Positions 26,418 through 36,372 of a stretch of DNA of 64,000 bases are shown here, in pieces (within the stretch, counting starts at the first letter, position 1; each line of letters opens with the position of its first letter). The DNA comes from an uncultured Paracoccaceae bacterium. GTDB lineage: Bacteria > Pseudomonadota > Alphaproteobacteria > Rhodobacterales > Rhodobacteraceae. A model generated the notes under the pieces. The model made no database searches. It worked only from the letters and a program-made list of their open reading frames with translations, and was not told where the DNA came from. Location of the stretch: contig CANLYJ010000009.1 of assembly GCA_947495295.1 (NCBI GenBank), positions 19,958 to 83,957 on the forward strand, in the 5' to 3' direction. Both the position numbers and the translations under genes were made by a program.

Positions 26418-26912
26418 GTGAAGGCACGGCAATTGCAGCGCCTGACAGCCAGGGATGCAGACATGCGAGAACGAGGAAGCTACCTCAAGAAACACACCGA
26501 AGCGCTGGTCAAGGATGTCGGGATCGAAACCGCCTGCACATTGACCGGCCGGTCAAAGGCCACATTGGGCCGTTACTATTCGGCTGCTGATGAACATAGC
26601 GACCGTTTCATGCCTGTTGATGCCGTGGCCGCGCTGGAGGCGGAAGCATCCTACCCCCATGTCACGGGTGCATTGGCCGAAATGCGCGGTATTACAATGT
26701 CTTACGAGAAATCCGAGCCAAACAGCCAAGGCGGCGTCAATTCCGATGTCATCAAGCTAAGCCAGCGTTTTGCCCTGCTGATGGCCGAATACAACCAGTC
26801 GATCGAAGACGGGGTTATTTCGGTGAACGAAGCCAAGCGGCTGTTGCAGGAGACGACTGCGCTGCAAAAAGTGTTGATCGAAATGAAGATGCATCTGGAG
26901 GCGAATGAATAG
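26418..26912 (+). CDS. Helix-turn-helix protein resembling phage CII/CP76 family
   Basis: This 164-aa protein starts at GTG 26418 or, less fully, at ATG 26463 (AGGG upstream). A helix-turn-helix-like segment at about 33-55 ([20 protein letters not shown]) recalls repressor-type HTHs. The C-terminal half is helical ([34 protein letters not shown]) and similar in style to the phage regulatory CII/CP76 family. Its role is unknown. Its end overlaps the arsH start by 8 nt, so the two are coupled; it may be a regulator, but no other phage gene is near. Confidence 0.6.
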   Translation: MKARQLQRLTARDADMRERGSYLKKHTEALVKDVGIETACTLTGRSKATLGRYYSAADEHSDRFMPVDAVAALEAEASYPHVTGALAEMRGITMSYEKSEPNSQGGVNSDVIKLSQRFALLMAEYNQSIEDGVISVNEAKRLLQETTALQKVLIEMKMHLEANE

Positions 26913-27624
26913 CCCGATGCAAATCGACGACATGTCCAATATCGTGCCCGGCGCGCTGAAGCCGCTGGATACTGATGCGCTGACAGGGCCTGATGATCCC
27001 GGCCATCCGCCCCGAATTCTGCTGCTTTACGGGTCTTTACGCGACGTCAGTTATTCCCGGCTATGCGCTGAGGAAGGGGCGCGGGTGTTGCGGGCTTTGG
27101 GCTGCGAGACCCGGTTTTTTAACCCGTCAGGTTTGCCCCTGCCGGATGATGCGGATGAGACCCATCCGAAGGTGGCTGAACTGCGTGATCTGGTCATGTG
27201 GTCTGAAGGGATGGTCTGGTCCAGCCCCGAACGGCACGGGGCCATGACCGGGATCATGAAAACCCAGATCGACTGGATTCCATTGTCGCCCATTGGGGGC
27301 ATTCGCCCCACACAAGGCAAGACGCTGGCAGTGATGCAGGTGTCAGGCGGGTCGCAATCGTTCAACGTGGTCAATCAGCTGCGCATTCTGGGGCGCTGGA
27401 TGCGGCTCGTGACCATTCCCAACCAGTCATCGGTGCCCATGGCCTGGAAAGAGTTTGAAGATGGGCGGATGAAGCCATCATCGCTTTATAATCGGATTGT
27501 TGACGTGATGGAGGAACTAGCAAGGTTCACCCTGATGACCCGCGCGCGCGATCCAATGCTGACCGACCGCTATTCAGAGCGGGTGGAGACATTGGAAGAT
27601 GTGCATCAACGGGTAAGCGGTTAA
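26905..27624 (+). CDS. arsH: NADPH-dependent FMN reductase ArsH
   Basis: This 239-aa flavodoxin-fold protein carries the ArsH signature [11 protein letters not shown] for FMN phosphate binding, then [20 protein letters not shown] and a late [13 protein letters not shown] stretch. ArsH oxidises trivalent organoarsenicals and also acts as a general quinone/azo reductase. No arsR, arsC or arsB is adjacent, so a stress-related reductase role is as likely as arsenic resistance. It is coupled to the preceding HTH gene; an internal ATG at 26917 is an alternative start. Confidence 0.88.
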   Translation: MNSPMQIDDMSNIVPGALKPLDTDALTGPDDPGHPPRILLLYGSLRDVSYSRLCAEEGARVLRALGCETRFFNPSGLPLPDDADETHPKVAELRDLVMWSEGMVWSSPERHGAMTGIMKTQIDWIPLSPIGGIRPTQGKTLAVMQVSGGSQSFNVVNQLRILGRWMRLVTIPNQSSVPMAWKEFEDGRMKPSSLYNRIVDVMEELARFTLMTRARDPMLTDRYSERVETLEDVHQRVSG

Positions 27625-27695
27625 ACCAGCGGGACCAATGGCACGCCGCAGGCGCTCAGGGCGAAAAACAGGGCCAGTGCGATGGTGGTTTTCAT
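27621..27695 (-). CDS. Very small lipoprotein (24 aa)
   Basis: The frame translates as [16 protein letters not shown] followed by GVPLVPLV and a stop. It is a complete minimal lipoprotein: Lys near the start, a hydrophobic core and lipobox LSAC, leaving a mature peptide of only nine residues. It starts 5 bp after the FabH-like stop codon on the same strand, so it is probably the last gene of that unit, and its stop overlaps the end of convergent arsH. The function is unknown; entericidin-like or LptM-like small lipoproteins are comparable in size. Confidence 0.65.
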   Translation of the reverse strand: MKTTIALALFFALSACGVPLVPLV

Positions 27696-27700
27696 GATGC

Positions 27701-28819
27701 TTACCCGCGCTCTACAATGACAGAGCCGACCGAATAACCCGCCCCAAAGGAACAGATCAGGCCCTTGTCGCCCGTCGCCAGATCATCGGAATATTTCGAA
27801 AACGCAATGATCGACCCGGCAGAGGATGTGTTGGCGTAATCCTGCAGGATATTGGGTTGTTCGCCCGGTTCCGGTGTCCGGCCCAGCACCTTTTTGCCGA
27901 TATAGTCGTTCATCGTCTTGTTGGCCTGATGCAGCCAGAGGCGGCGCAGATCGGCGGCGGCGATGCCAGTATCGGCCATGTGATCGGCGATATGTTTGCT
28001 GACCAGCGGCAGCACCTCTTTGAACACCTTGCGCCCGTTTTGCATGAACTGCATGTCGCGCCGGTCTTCCATCTGGTCATGGGTGCGGCGCAGATAGCCG
28101 TTATTGTTGCGGATATTGTTGCTGAACTGGGTGGCGCAACGGGTGCCGAGCACTTTGAAATGGGGCGCCGTCAGACCCTCATCCCGCTCCAGCAAGGTCG
28201 CCGTCGCCACATCGCCAAAGATGAAATGGCAATCCCGGTCGCGCCATTCCAGATGGGCGGAACAAATCTCGGGGTTGATCACCAGCGCCCGCCGGATAGA
28301 GCCGGACCGGATCATATCCGCCGCTGTCTGGATGCCGAAGGTCGCGCTTGAACAGGCGACATTCATGTCAAAGGCAAAGCCGCCCGCGCCCAGAAGCTGT
28401 TGAATTTCCACACCAATCGCGGGGTAGGCGCGTTCCATGTTGGACGCCGCACAGATCACCAGATCGACATCCTTGGCGGCAATACCGGCCATCGCCATCG
28501 CCTTTTGCGCGGCATCGACCCCGATCTCAGCCATATAGCCGGGCTCATCATCGGGGCGCGGGTCCAGATGCGGGAACATACGCGACGGGTCGAGAACGCC
28601 GTCCTTGTCCAACACATAGCGCTGTTCGATGCCCGAGGCGGCGACAATGAAATCGGTGGAGGAATGGTCCTTCGCCTCAACCTCGCCAGAGGCGATGGCC
28701 CGCGCGTTTTCGGCATTCCACAGATCGGCATAGGCGTTAAAGGCTGTGACCAGCTCGTCATTGGTGATGGTCTGGCTGGGGGTAAAGACCCCGGTTCCGG
28801 TGATGGCAACGTTGTGCAT
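27701..28819 (-). CDS. FabH-like beta-ketoacyl-ACP synthase III
   Basis: This 372-aa thiolase-fold enzyme starts at ATG 28819 (GGGGAG upstream). The catalytic Cys lies in NVACSSATFG, the His in WLHQANK and the Asn in YANTSSAGS. It is longer than FabH (about 320 aa) and has the N-terminal insert FNAYADLWNAENARAIASGE, which resembles the group that condenses octanoyl-CoA with malonyl-ACP, salvaging beta-oxidation products into fatty acid synthesis. That substrate preference is inferred. It is followed by a tiny lipoprotein gene. Confidence 0.85.
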   Translation of the reverse strand: MHNVAITGTGVFTPSQTITNDELVTAFNAYADLWNAENARAIASGEVEAKDHSSTDFIVAASGIEQRYVLDKDGVLDPSRMFPHLDPRPDDEPGYMAEIGVDAAQKAMAMAGIAAKDVDLVICAASNMERAYPAIGVEIQQLLGAGGFAFDMNVACSSATFGIQTAADMIRSGSIRRALVINPEICSAHLEWRDRDCHFIFGDVATATLLERDEGLTAPHFKVLGTRCATQFSNNIRNNNGYLRRTHDQMEDRRDMQFMQNGRKVFKEVLPLVSKHIADHMADTGIAAADLRRLWLHQANKTMNDYIGKKVLGRTPEPGEQPNILQDYANTSSAGSIIAFSKYSDDLATGDKGLICSFGAGYSVGSVIVERG

Positions 28820-28935
28820 ATGTGCTCCCCTCACGAATTACTATGGCGTGCAAAAGGTGAATGTCCACAGGGCAAAGGTGCAAGACAAGTTGACGCCGGG
28901 GAAGCTTGGGTTGAGCCAACGCCAGCCACAAACCA

Positions 28936-29007
28936 GCCCGGCAAAGCCGGGCAGCGCCCGGACCTCCCCCATGGGGAGGGCGCTTCGCACCCACCCCGAG
29001 GTCCGGG
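28936..29007. repeat. Nested inverted repeats in intergenic region
   Basis: The hairpin GCCCGGC-AAA-GCCGGGC (28936-28952) is followed by a larger structure whose outer arms CCCGGACCTC and GAGGTCCGGG (28957-28966, 28998-29007) enclose a second hairpin CCTCCCC-CAT-GGGGAGG. The 327-bp gap between the FabH-like gene and the small membrane protein holds nothing else I can name. I recall similar sequence in intergenic regions of related bacteria. Confidence 0.7.
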
Positions 29008-29146
29008 AGCTGGACTTTGGAACTCCGAGGACGAACAGACTGTTCCGATAGTCGAAAGTAACAATAAAGACACTGGGGCTTTCTACTACGCCTGCAGGCT
29101 GCTTTTCCAGTTCGGTTGAACTTAGTTGCAGTTGGACAAAGTTTCG

Positions 29147-29416
29147 CTAGCGGCCTGCAGCATCTTTCCGGTGCTCAGTGAGTTGGGCCATACGAAGCTT
29201 CGTCAGCCTTCGACGATGACGCAGGGCGCGAAAGGGTGGCGCAAAACCTGCGATCAAGACAATTATTAGTGCAACGGCTTTCCACACTGGAACGGATAGT
29301 CCAAAAAGAAACACAAGAACCAACAAGAGAAGAACAAAGTAGTAATACACCCAAAATCGGCTTGACCACGAATTGGGTAGCCTATTTGATGAGTATAAAT
29401 CCATTTCGTTTGTCAT
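29147..29416 (-). CDS. Small two-segment membrane protein
   Basis: This 89-aa protein has two hydrophobic helices (about 22-42, YYYFVLLLLVLVFLFGL, and 46-64, KAVALIIVLIAGFA) and a basic C-terminal tail (RALRHRRRLTKLRMAQ), so both ends are probably cytoplasmic. GGAG lies 7 nt before the ATG. It is richer in A/T than its surroundings and I do not recognise a family. It stands alone between two large intergenic stretches; it may be a recently acquired or lineage-specific gene. Confidence 0.5.
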   Translation of the reverse strand: MTNEMDLYSSNRLPNSWSSRFWVYYYFVLLLLVLVFLFGLSVPVWKAVALIIVLIAGFAPPFRALRHRRRLTKLRMAQLTEHRKDAAGR

Positions 29417-29563
29417 CGCCTGTCTCCGTCACGCATCAACACGTCAATGAGATGTCTATGTGGGGCCTATATTACCCAGTTTTTCGTTCGCTCTAACTAC
29501 CGCTACTACACAGTTTCGGCATTAACTGACAGTCACCGGTCTCGGCTCAAAAGCCGACAGATG

Positions 29564-29584
29564 TATTTGCGGGACCCGCAAATA
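29564..29584 (-). terminator. Possible terminator hairpin after carB
   Basis: A perfect palindrome (TATTTGCGGG, A, CCCGCAAATA) lies 8 bp past the carB stop, with another hairpin TCGGCT-CAAA-AGCCGA close by (29542-29557). There is no clear T tract, so termination efficiency is uncertain. Confidence 0.45.
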
Positions 29585-29591
29585 CTTACTG

Positions 29592-32500
29592 TTAACCCTG
29601 CAAAGCCCGCACCCCAACATCACCCTCTTCCCGCGCTTGCATGGCCAGCACGGCTGCGTGTGATGCGGCGGCGGTCGTGAAGTAGGGGATTTTATCGTAA
29701 AGGGCGACGGCGCGGATGTCGCGGCTGTCTTCGACCGCCTGCGCGCCTTCGGTTGTGTTGAAGACCAGCGCGATATGCCCGTCTTTGAGCCGGTCGACGA
29801 TGGTCAACCCGCCTTCATAGACTTTGTTGACCACCTCACAGGCAATATCGTTTTCAGTGAGCCAGGCGGCTGTGCCGCGTGTGGCCACGATATCGAAACC
29901 AAGCGAGAGGAGGGTTTTTGACGCCGCAATCATATCCGCCGTTTTGTCGGCATCCTTGATCGAAATGAACACGGTGCCTGCGTCAGGCAATTCTGTGCCT
30001 GCGCCCATCTGCGCCTTCAGGAAGGCACGGGGGAAGGACCTGTCCCAGCCCATGACTTCCCCGGTTGACCGCATTTCGGGGCCAAGGATCGTATCGACGC
30101 CGGGGAAACGGGCGAAGGGCAAAACAGCCTCTTTCACGCTGAACCACGGTGTGTTCGGGTCGGCGAGTGTGAAAGCATCGCCCAAGGGCAGGACGTCCAT
30201 CGGGTTTTCGGTTTCCGGATAGGGTTCGCGCAGTGGAAAGTTCGACAGCGGTTCGCCCGCCATCAGCCGTGCCGCGATGGAGGCGATGGCGCTATCGGTC
30301 GCCTTGGCCACGAATGGCACGGTGCGGGATGCGCGGGGGTTCACCTCGATCAGGTAGACTTCTTCATTCTTCACGGCGAACTGGATATTCATCAGGCCCA
30401 CGACGTTGAGCGCCTTCGCCAGCTTTTCTGTCTGGCTACGGATTTCGGTGATGACCGCGTCCGACAGAGAGTGCGGCGGCAGGGAACAGGCGCTGTCACC
30501 GGAATGCACACCCGCCTCTTCGATATGCTGCATGATGCCGGCGACATGGGTGTTTTTGCCGTCAGAGAGGCAGTCCACGTCGACCTCAACCGCGCCGGAC
30601 AGGTAGCTGTCGAGCAGGACGGGGCTGTCGCCCGAGACGACCACAGCGTCAGAGATATAGCGGCGCAACTGGTCCATATCGCGCACGATTTCCATGGCAC
30701 GCCCGCCCAGCACGAAGGAAGGGCGGATGACGAGGGGGAAGCCAATGCCTTCGGCGATATTCAGCGCCTCTTCGTCGGTGGAGGCGATGCCGTTATGCGG
30801 CTGTTTGAGGTCGAGTTTTTGGACAAGTTGCTGAAAACGCTCGCGATCTTCTGCAAGATCAATGCTGTCGGGCGAGGTGCCAAGGATCGGGATGCCCGCG
30901 TCATGTAAGGCGTTCGCCAGTTTCAGGGGCGTCTGCCCGCCGAATTGCACAATGACGCCGTGCAGCGTGCCGTTTTCCTGTTCGACGCGCAGGATTTCCA
31001 TAACATGTTCAAAGGTCAGCGGTTCGAAATAAAGCCGGTCGGAGGTGTCATAATCGGTGCTGACCGTTTCCGGGTTGCAGTTGATCATGATCGTCTCGTA
31101 GCCCTGATCGGTCAGGGCGAAACAGGCGTGACAGCAGCAATAGTCGAACTCGATGCCTTGCCCGATCCGGTTGGGGCCGCCGCCGAGGATGACGACCTTT
31201 TTGCGATCCGATGGCCGCGCCTCACATTCTGCGTCATCCATGACAGGCGTTTCATAGGTGGAATACATATAGGGGGTCTGCGCCTCGAATTCTGCTGCAC
31301 AGGTGTCGATCCGTTTGAAGACGGCTGTGACGCCAAGGTTGTGGCGGGCGCGGCGGATGTTGTCTTCGTCCCGGCCGGTCAAGGTGGCGAGGCGGGCGTC
31401 GGTGAAGCCGAGCATTTTGATGGCGCGCAAGGCGTCTTCGGTCACGGGCAGGCCGTTTTTGATGATATCGGCTTCGGCGTCGATGATTTCGCGAATACGG
31501 GCGAGGAACCAGGGGTCGAATTTGGTGACTGCGAAGATATCATCGTCCGACAGCCCGTGCCGCATCGCTTGGGCGATGACGCGGAGACGGTCGGGGGTCT
31601 GTTTGGCGAGTGCTTTGGTGATGGCGGCGGTTTCCGGAGCGCCCGGAATGTCGATGTCATCAAAGCCGGTGAGGCCGGTTTCCATGGAGGCAAGCGCCTT
31701 TTGCAGCGACTCGTGGATAGTGCGGCCAATCGCCATCGCTTCGCCAACCGATTTCATGGCAGTGGTCAGGTAGGGTTCCGAGCCTGCGAATTTTTCAAAG
31801 GCAAAGCGCGGGATTTTGGTGACGACGTAGTCGATTGTGGGCTCAAAGGACGCAGGCGTGACGCCGGTGATGTCGTTATCCAACTCGTCCAGCGTGTAGC
31901 CAACGGCCAGTTTTGCCGCGATTTTCGCGATGGGGAAACCTGTGGCCTTGGAGGCGAGCGCGGATGACCGCGACACCCGCGGGTTCATTTCGATCACCAC
32001 CATGCGCCCATCGGCGGGGTTGACCGCCCATTGCACGTTGGATCCGCCGGTTTCGACCCCGATTTCGCGCAGCACGTTGATGCTGTGCGTGCGCATGATC
32101 TGGTATTCTTTGTCGGTCAACGTCAGGGCAGGGGCGACGGTGATGCTGTCGCCGGTATGCACGCCCATCGGGTCCACGTTTTCGATGGCGCAGACGATGA
32201 TGGCGTTGTCGGCCTTGTCGCGCACGACCTCCATCTCGAATTCTTTCCAGCCGAGGAGCGATTGGTCCACAAGGATCTGACCGACGGGAGAGGCATCCAT
32301 GCCGGACCGGCAGAAATGTTCGTATTCCTCGCGGTTATAGGCCACGCCACCGCCGGTGCCGCCGAGCGTGAATGCGGGGCGGATGATGGCGGGCAGGCCG
32401 ATGTCTTCGAGCGCGTCGAGGGCAATTTTAACGCCTGCGTCAAGATCGCCGTCCGGGGCGGTGACAATCGTTGCCTTGGGGTTTTCGATGCCAAGCCGGT

Positions 32501-32909
32501 CCATCGCCTCGCGGAACAGCTTGCGATCTTCAGCCATTTCAATGGCTGCGCGTTTTGCGCCGATCATTTCGACGTTGAATTTTTCCAGGACACCCATGTC
32601 GGCCAGTGCCAGGGATGTGTTCAGGCCGGTTTGCCCGCCCATGGTGGGCAGCAATGCGTCTGGGCGTTCCTTTTCGATGATCTTGGCGACAACCTCTGGC
32701 GTGATTGGCTCGATATAGGTGGCGTCCGCCAATCCGGGGTCCGTCATGATTGTGGCGGGGTTGGAGTTTACCAGAATAACGCGGTAGCCCTCTTCGCGGA
32801 GGGCCTTGCAGGCTTGCGCGCCGGAATAGTCGAATTCGCAGGCTTGTCCGATAATAATGGGGCCCGCGCCGATGATCATGATCGACTGGATGTCGGTACG
32901 CTTTGGCAT
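29592..32909 (-). CDS. carB: Carbamoyl-phosphate synthase large subunit
   Basis: This 1105-aa protein uses ammonia from CarA, bicarbonate and two ATP to make carbamoyl phosphate for arginine and pyrimidines. Both ATP-grasp halves are visible, each starting with a [17 protein letters not shown] or [16 protein letters not shown] pre-ATP-grasp motif; ATP-binding [13 protein letters not shown] and IRPSFVLGG follow, and the C-terminal MGS-like allosteric domain ends near VLAMQAREE. The length is standard. carA is not in the window. It is divergent from aspS. Confidence 0.98.
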   Translation of the reverse strand: MPKRTDIQSIMIIGAGPIIIGQACEFDYSGAQACKALREEGYRVILVNSNPATIMTDPGLADATYIEPITPEVVAKIIEKERPDALLPTMGGQTGLNTSLALADMGVLEKFNVEMIGAKRAAIEMAEDRKLFREAMDRLGIENPKATIVTAPDGDLDAGVKIALDALEDIGLPAIIRPAFTLGGTGGGVAYNREEYEHFCRSGMDASPVGQILVDQSLLGWKEFEMEVVRDKADNAIIVCAIENVDPMGVHTGDSITVAPALTLTDKEYQIMRTHSINVLREIGVETGGSNVQWAVNPADGRMVVIEMNPRVSRSSALASKATGFPIAKIAAKLAVGYTLDELDNDITGVTPASFEPTIDYVVTKIPRFAFEKFAGSEPYLTTAMKSVGEAMAIGRTIHESLQKALASMETGLTGFDDIDIPGAPETAAITKALAKQTPDRLRVIAQAMRHGLSDDDIFAVTKFDPWFLARIREIIDAEADIIKNGLPVTEDALRAIKMLGFTDARLATLTGRDEDNIRRARHNLGVTAVFKRIDTCAAEFEAQTPYMYSTYETPVMDDAECEARPSDRKKVVILGGGPNRIGQGIEFDYCCCHACFALTDQGYETIMINCNPETVSTDYDTSDRLYFEPLTFEHVMEILRVEQENGTLHGVIVQFGGQTPLKLANALHDAGIPILGTSPDSIDLAEDRERFQQLVQKLDLKQPHNGIASTDEEALNIAEGIGFPLVIRPSFVLGGRAMEIVRDMDQLRRYISDAVVVSGDSPVLLDSYLSGAVEVDVDCLSDGKNTHVAGIMQHIEEAGVHSGDSACSLPPHSLSDAVITEIRSQTEKLAKALNVVGLMNIQFAVKNEEVYLIEVNPRASRTVPFVAKATDSAIASIAARLMAGEPLSNFPLREPYPETENPMDVLPLGDAFTLADPNTPWFSVKEAVLPFARFPGVDTILGPEMRSTGEVMGWDRSFPRAFLKAQMGAGTELPDAGTVFISIKDADKTADMIAASKTLLSLGFDIVATRGTAAWLTENDIACEVVNKVYEGGLTIVDRLKDGHIALVFNTTEGAQAVEDSRDIRAVALYDKIPYFTTAAASHAAVLAMQAREEGDVGVRALQG

Positions 32910-33043
32910 GGGCTTGCCCCTCGGGTTTATGCAAATTGTCGTGGGTTATAGGCATGGCGCGTCCGGGCGCAAGCGACGTGGGTGACATTTATGAAGATTT
33001 CATGCCTCCGGCGGGGATATTTTTGACCAAAAGAAGCTGACGG

Positions 33044-33072
33044 TTGACATGAGCGGGGCAAAGGGGTGTATC
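33044..33072 (+). promoter_or_regulatory. Possible promoter of aspS
   Basis: TTGACA (33044-33049) matches the -35 consensus fully; 17 bp later lies TGTATC, a weak -10. This would give a leader of roughly 25-30 nt before the aspS ATG. Confidence 0.35.
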
Positions 33073-33105
33073 GGGCCGACGATTTGACCCTTTGAGGATG
33101 AGAAT

Positions 33106-34959
33106 ATGCATGCCTATCGCAGCCATACCTGTGCCGATCTGACCGCCGCGAATGTGGGCGATACTGTGCGCCTGTCAGGTTGGGTTAATCGGGTGCGTGA
33201 TCATGGTGGGATCCTGTTTATCGATCTGCGCGATCATTATGGGATGACGCAGGTGCTGTGTGACCCGGATTCGGCTGCATTCAGTGATGTGGAAAAGGTA
33301 CGGTCAGAATGGTGTATCCGTATCGATGGCGAGGTGAAGGCCCGCGACCCGGAATTGGTGAACCCCAAACTGCCCACCGGCGAGGTTGAGGTTTTCATCC
33401 GCGCGATTGAAGTGCTTGGGGCCGCAAAAGAGCTGCCGCTGATGGTGTTTGGCGATCAGGAATACCCTGAAGAAACCCGGCTGAAATACCGTTATCTGGA
33501 TTTGCGCCGCGAGGCGATGCAGGAAAACATGAAGCTGCGGTCGGATGTCGTGGCCTCCATGCGTCGTCGGATGTGGGATAGCGGGTTCCGTGAATATCAG
33601 ACGCCGATTATCACCGCCTCTTCGCCGGAAGGTGCGCGTGATTTTCTGGTGCCGTCCCGTCTGCATCCGGGCAAGTTCTATGCGCTGCCGCAGGCCCCGC
33701 AGCAGTTCAAGCAGCTGATCATGGTGTCGGGCTATGACAAGTATTTCCAGATCGCCCCGTGTTTCCGCGATGAGGACCCGCGCGCAGACCGGTCGCCCAC
33801 GGATTTCTATCAGCTGGATCTAGAGATGTCCTTTGTCGAACAGCAGGACGTATTCGACACGATCCAACCTGTGATCACCGGAATTTTTGAAGAATTCGGC
33901 GGTGGCCGCAAAGTCGATCAAACTTGGGAGCAGATTTCCTATCGCGATGCGGCACTTTGGTACGGATCAGACAAACCTGACTTGCGCAATCCTATTAAAA
34001 TGCAAGTGGTCTCCGACCACTTCCGCGATTCCGGCTTTGCGATTTTCGCAAAGCTGTTGGAGCAGGACGGCACCGAAGTGCGCGCAATCCCCGCCCCGAC
34101 AGGTGGGTCGCGTAAATTCTGTGATCGGATGAACGCCTTTGCCCAGAAGGAAGGTTTGCCCGGAATGGGCTATATTTTCTGGCGCGAAAAGACGGCCGAT
34201 GCGGTGGCCCAGGAGCTGGGTATTCCAGTGAAAGAGGCGCAGGCCAAGCTGAAATCAGGTGAGGTTGCAGGCGGGATGGAAGCCGCCGGTCCGCTGGCCA
34301 AGAATATCGGGCCGGAGCGGACAGAGGCCATTCGCCAGCAATTGGGTCTGGGGCTGGGGGATGCGGCGTTTTTCCTTGGTGGTAAGCCCAAAGCGTTTGA
34401 AGGCGTCGCTGGTCGCGCCCGCAATGTGATTGGCGACGAATTGGGGCTGACCGATCAGAACCGTTTTGCCTTTGCCTGGATCGTGGATTTCCCGATTTAC
34501 GAGCAGGACGAAGAAACCGGCAAGATCGATTTCGAACATAACCCGTTCTCCATGCCGCAGGGCGGGATGGAGGCGCTGGATGGTGATCCACTGAAAGTGC
34601 TGGGTTATCAATATGATCTGGCCTGCAACGGGTACGAGCTGGTCTCAGGCGCGATCCGGAACCACCGTCCAGAGATCATGTTCAAAGCCTTTGAATTGGC
34701 AGGTTACGGCAAGGACGAGGTCGAGAAACGATTTGGCGGGATGGTCAATGCGTTCCAATATGGCGCACCGCCGCATGGTGGTTGCGCAGCGGGCATCGAC
34801 CGGATCGTGATGTTGTTGGCGGATGAGGCGAATATCCGTGAGGTCATCATGTTCCCGATGAACCAGCGGGCAGAAGACCTGATGATGGATGCGCCAAGCG
34901 AGCCGCAGAATGAACAGCTGCGCGAATTGCGACTGCGGGTGTTACCGCCCGAAAACTGA
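33106..34959 (+). CDS. aspS: Aspartyl-tRNA synthetase
   Basis: This 617-aa class II synthetase charges tRNA-Asp. It has an N-terminal OB-fold anticodon-binding domain ([19 protein letters not shown]), motif 2 with [12 protein letters not shown], the bacterial GAD insertion at about 290-420, and motif 3 in [12 protein letters not shown]. In bacteria lacking a separate asparaginyl enzyme the protein also charges tRNA-Asn; I cannot judge that from here. GAGG precedes the ATG. It is divergent from carB and followed by family-1 palindromes. Confidence 0.97.
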   Translation: MHAYRSHTCADLTAANVGDTVRLSGWVNRVRDHGGILFIDLRDHYGMTQVLCDPDSAAFSDVEKVRSEWCIRIDGEVKARDPELVNPKLPTGEVEVFIRAIEVLGAAKELPLMVFGDQEYPEETRLKYRYLDLRREAMQENMKLRSDVVASMRRRMWDSGFREYQTPIITASSPEGARDFLVPSRLHPGKFYALPQAPQQFKQLIMVSGYDKYFQIAPCFRDEDPRADRSPTDFYQLDLEMSFVEQQDVFDTIQPVITGIFEEFGGGRKVDQTWEQISYRDAALWYGSDKPDLRNPIKMQVVSDHFRDSGFAIFAKLLEQDGTEVRAIPAPTGGSRKFCDRMNAFAQKEGLPGMGYIFWREKTADAVAQELGIPVKEAQAKLKSGEVAGGMEAAGPLAKNIGPERTEAIRQQLGLGLGDAAFFLGGKPKAFEGVAGRARNVIGDELGLTDQNRFAFAWIVDFPIYEQDEETGKIDFEHNPFSMPQGGMEALDGDPLKVLGYQYDLACNGYELVSGAIRNHRPEIMFKAFELAGYGKDEVEKRFGGMVNAFQYGAPPHGGCAAGIDRIVMLLADEANIREVIMFPMNQRAEDLMMDAPSEPQNEQLRELRLRVLPPEN

Positions 34960-34991
34960 TTTGTCAGGTAGCAAAAGAATCTGCGGCGCCA

Positions 34992-35014
34992 AAAAATCTG
35001 CGACGCAGATTTTT
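34992..35014. repeat. Terminator-like palindrome, family 1 (copy e)
   Basis: AAAAATCTGCG, central A, CGCAGATTTTT. A half copy (AATCTGCGGCG) sits just before it. It lies between converging aspS and the response-regulator gene. Confidence 0.85.
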
Positions 35015-35022
35015 CCCGTCTT

Positions 35023-35043
35023 AAAAATCTGTGACAGATTTTT
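35023..35043. repeat. Terminator-like palindrome, family 1 (copy f)
   Basis: AAAAATCTGT, central G, ACAGATTTTT. It is a shorter member of the same family, 8 bp after the preceding copy and 11 bp before the response-regulator stop. Confidence 0.85.
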
Positions 35044-35054
35044 TAGACCCGGCC

Positions 35055-35771
35055 TCAGATCTGCCCGCCTGCGGCAATCCGCGATTGCACCATCTGCGAC
35101 AGTGCCGCCACACCTTTGCCCAGGTCGCCACCTTTGGTGCGCAGGCTGGCAAGATCACGCACCGCCTTGTCGAGGTCGTGGTCTTGCGCACTGCGCGCCA
35201 CACCGCCAAGAAACTGGGTCACGTAATCGATGTTTTCATCCTCGCCCACTTCCTCAAGGACCTGCGCGATGTGGTTCAGGTCATCCTGATACGCAATGGG
35301 GTCAGGGCTGACCGTCTCATCGCTGATTTCACGCGGAGCGGGGGGTTGCCTGTCGGCGGGCAGATGTTTCAAGATCGCGGTCTGGAAGGCCGCCAGACTG
35401 GCAATGGGTTTTTCGATGAAACCATCAGCCCCGTAGGTCATCACCTCGTCTCGTGCGGATGTGTCACCGCTGATCCCAAGGATCACTTCGATCCTTGGCA
35501 CCGCCTCTGACAAGGCCTGGATCAGCGCCAACCCGGACCCGTCGGGCAGGCCGACATCCACCAGCAGAACGGACGGCCGGTAAACCGCCAGATGCCGCCG
35601 CGCGTTCTCCAGGCTGTCGGCCCGTCTGATCCGCGCGCCAGAGCGCAAACATAAAAGACGCAAAGATTCGCTTGCAAACCGGCTGTCTTCGACAACCAGA
35701 ACGGTCAGCCCCAATAAAGGGCGGCGCGCGGTCGGCGCACGGGTGAGCATCATCTCATTCAAGGCATCCAT
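35055..35771 (-). CDS. Response regulator with C-terminal helical domain
   Basis: This 238-aa protein has a receiver domain at about 20-140 with acidic pair VVED, phosphoacceptor Asp in LLVDVGLPDG, the Ser/Thr switch in ISGDTS and Lys in FIEKPI. There is no DNA-binding output; the C-terminal 90 residues are predicted helical (DDLNHIAQVLEEVGEDENID) and may mediate protein-protein contact, as in an HPt-like or adaptor role. No histidine kinase is adjacent. GGAAG lies close to the ATG. Its output is unknown. Confidence 0.82.
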   Translation of the reverse strand: MDALNEMMLTRAPTARRPLLGLTVLVVEDSRFASESLRLLCLRSGARIRRADSLENARRHLAVYRPSVLLVDVGLPDGSGLALIQALSEAVPRIEVILGISGDTSARDEVMTYGADGFIEKPIASLAAFQTAILKHLPADRQPPAPREISDETVSPDPIAYQDDLNHIAQVLEEVGEDENIDYVTQFLGGVARSAQDHDLDKAVRDLASLRTKGGDLGKGVAALSQMVQSRIAAGGQI

Positions 35772-35907
35772 AGCGATTCTTCCCTATTTGCTGCGAATGC
35801 CATCATTGAAAGCAGCACAAGGTGAACAGGTTATTAATTTCGTCGCACGTTGCACGTTGCACGCAGCACCCGCCCGCGCCATAAAGCGACAAAAAAGGAG
35901 CATCACC

Positions 35908-36312
35908 ATGATTGGTCGCCTGAACCATGTCGCCATCGCTGTCCCTGATCTGGACGCCGCAAGCGCGCAATACCGCAGCATGTTGGGGGCCGATGTTGGC
36001 GCGCCCCAAGATGAGCCTGATCATGGGGTGACTGTTGTCTTTATCAACCTGCCCAATACCAAGATCGAATTGCTGTATCCGCTTGGCGACGCCTCACCCA
36101 TTCAAGGGTTTCTGGACAAAAACCCATCCGGCGGCATTCATCATATCTGTTACGAGGTTGATGATATTCTGGCCGCGCGTGACCACCTGCAGGCCGAAGG
36201 CGCGCGTGTTTTGGGGGATGGAGAACCCAAGATCGGTGCGCATGGCAAACCGGTTCTTTTCCTGCATCCCAAGGATTTCAATGGCTGTCTGGTGGAATTG
36301 GAGCAGGTCTGA
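35908..36312 (+). CDS. mce: Methylmalonyl-CoA epimerase
   Basis: This 134-aa VOC-fold enzyme interconverts (2S)- and (2R)-methylmalonyl-CoA in propionyl-CoA breakdown. Metal ligands are visible as His in RLNHVAIAV, His in GGIHHICYEV and Glu in CLVELEQV. The start is set at 35908 by AAGGAG 7 nt upstream; the open frame extends 55 codons further into unrelated DNA. It is followed by a DUF1467 gene, a linkage frequent in alphaproteobacteria. Mutase and carboxylase genes are not in the window. Confidence 0.93.
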   Translation: MIGRLNHVAIAVPDLDAASAQYRSMLGADVGAPQDEPDHGVTVVFINLPNTKIELLYPLGDASPIQGFLDKNPSGGIHHICYEVDDILAARDHLQAEGARVLGDGEPKIGAHGKPVLFLHPKDFNGCLVELEQV

Positions 36313-36372
36313 ACTTGCCAAGGGCGCCATCTGGCGTATCTAGCTGATAAAGTCACTACGAAAGGAAATCCC

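Noticed and set aside
26905..27624. Arsenic resistance operon
   Set aside because: Only arsH is present; no arsR, arsB/acr3 or arsC lies nearby.
30945..32951. Long plus-strand open frames of 306-340 codons
   Set aside because: They are antisense to carB with Phe/Gly/Val-rich shadow composition and no family match.
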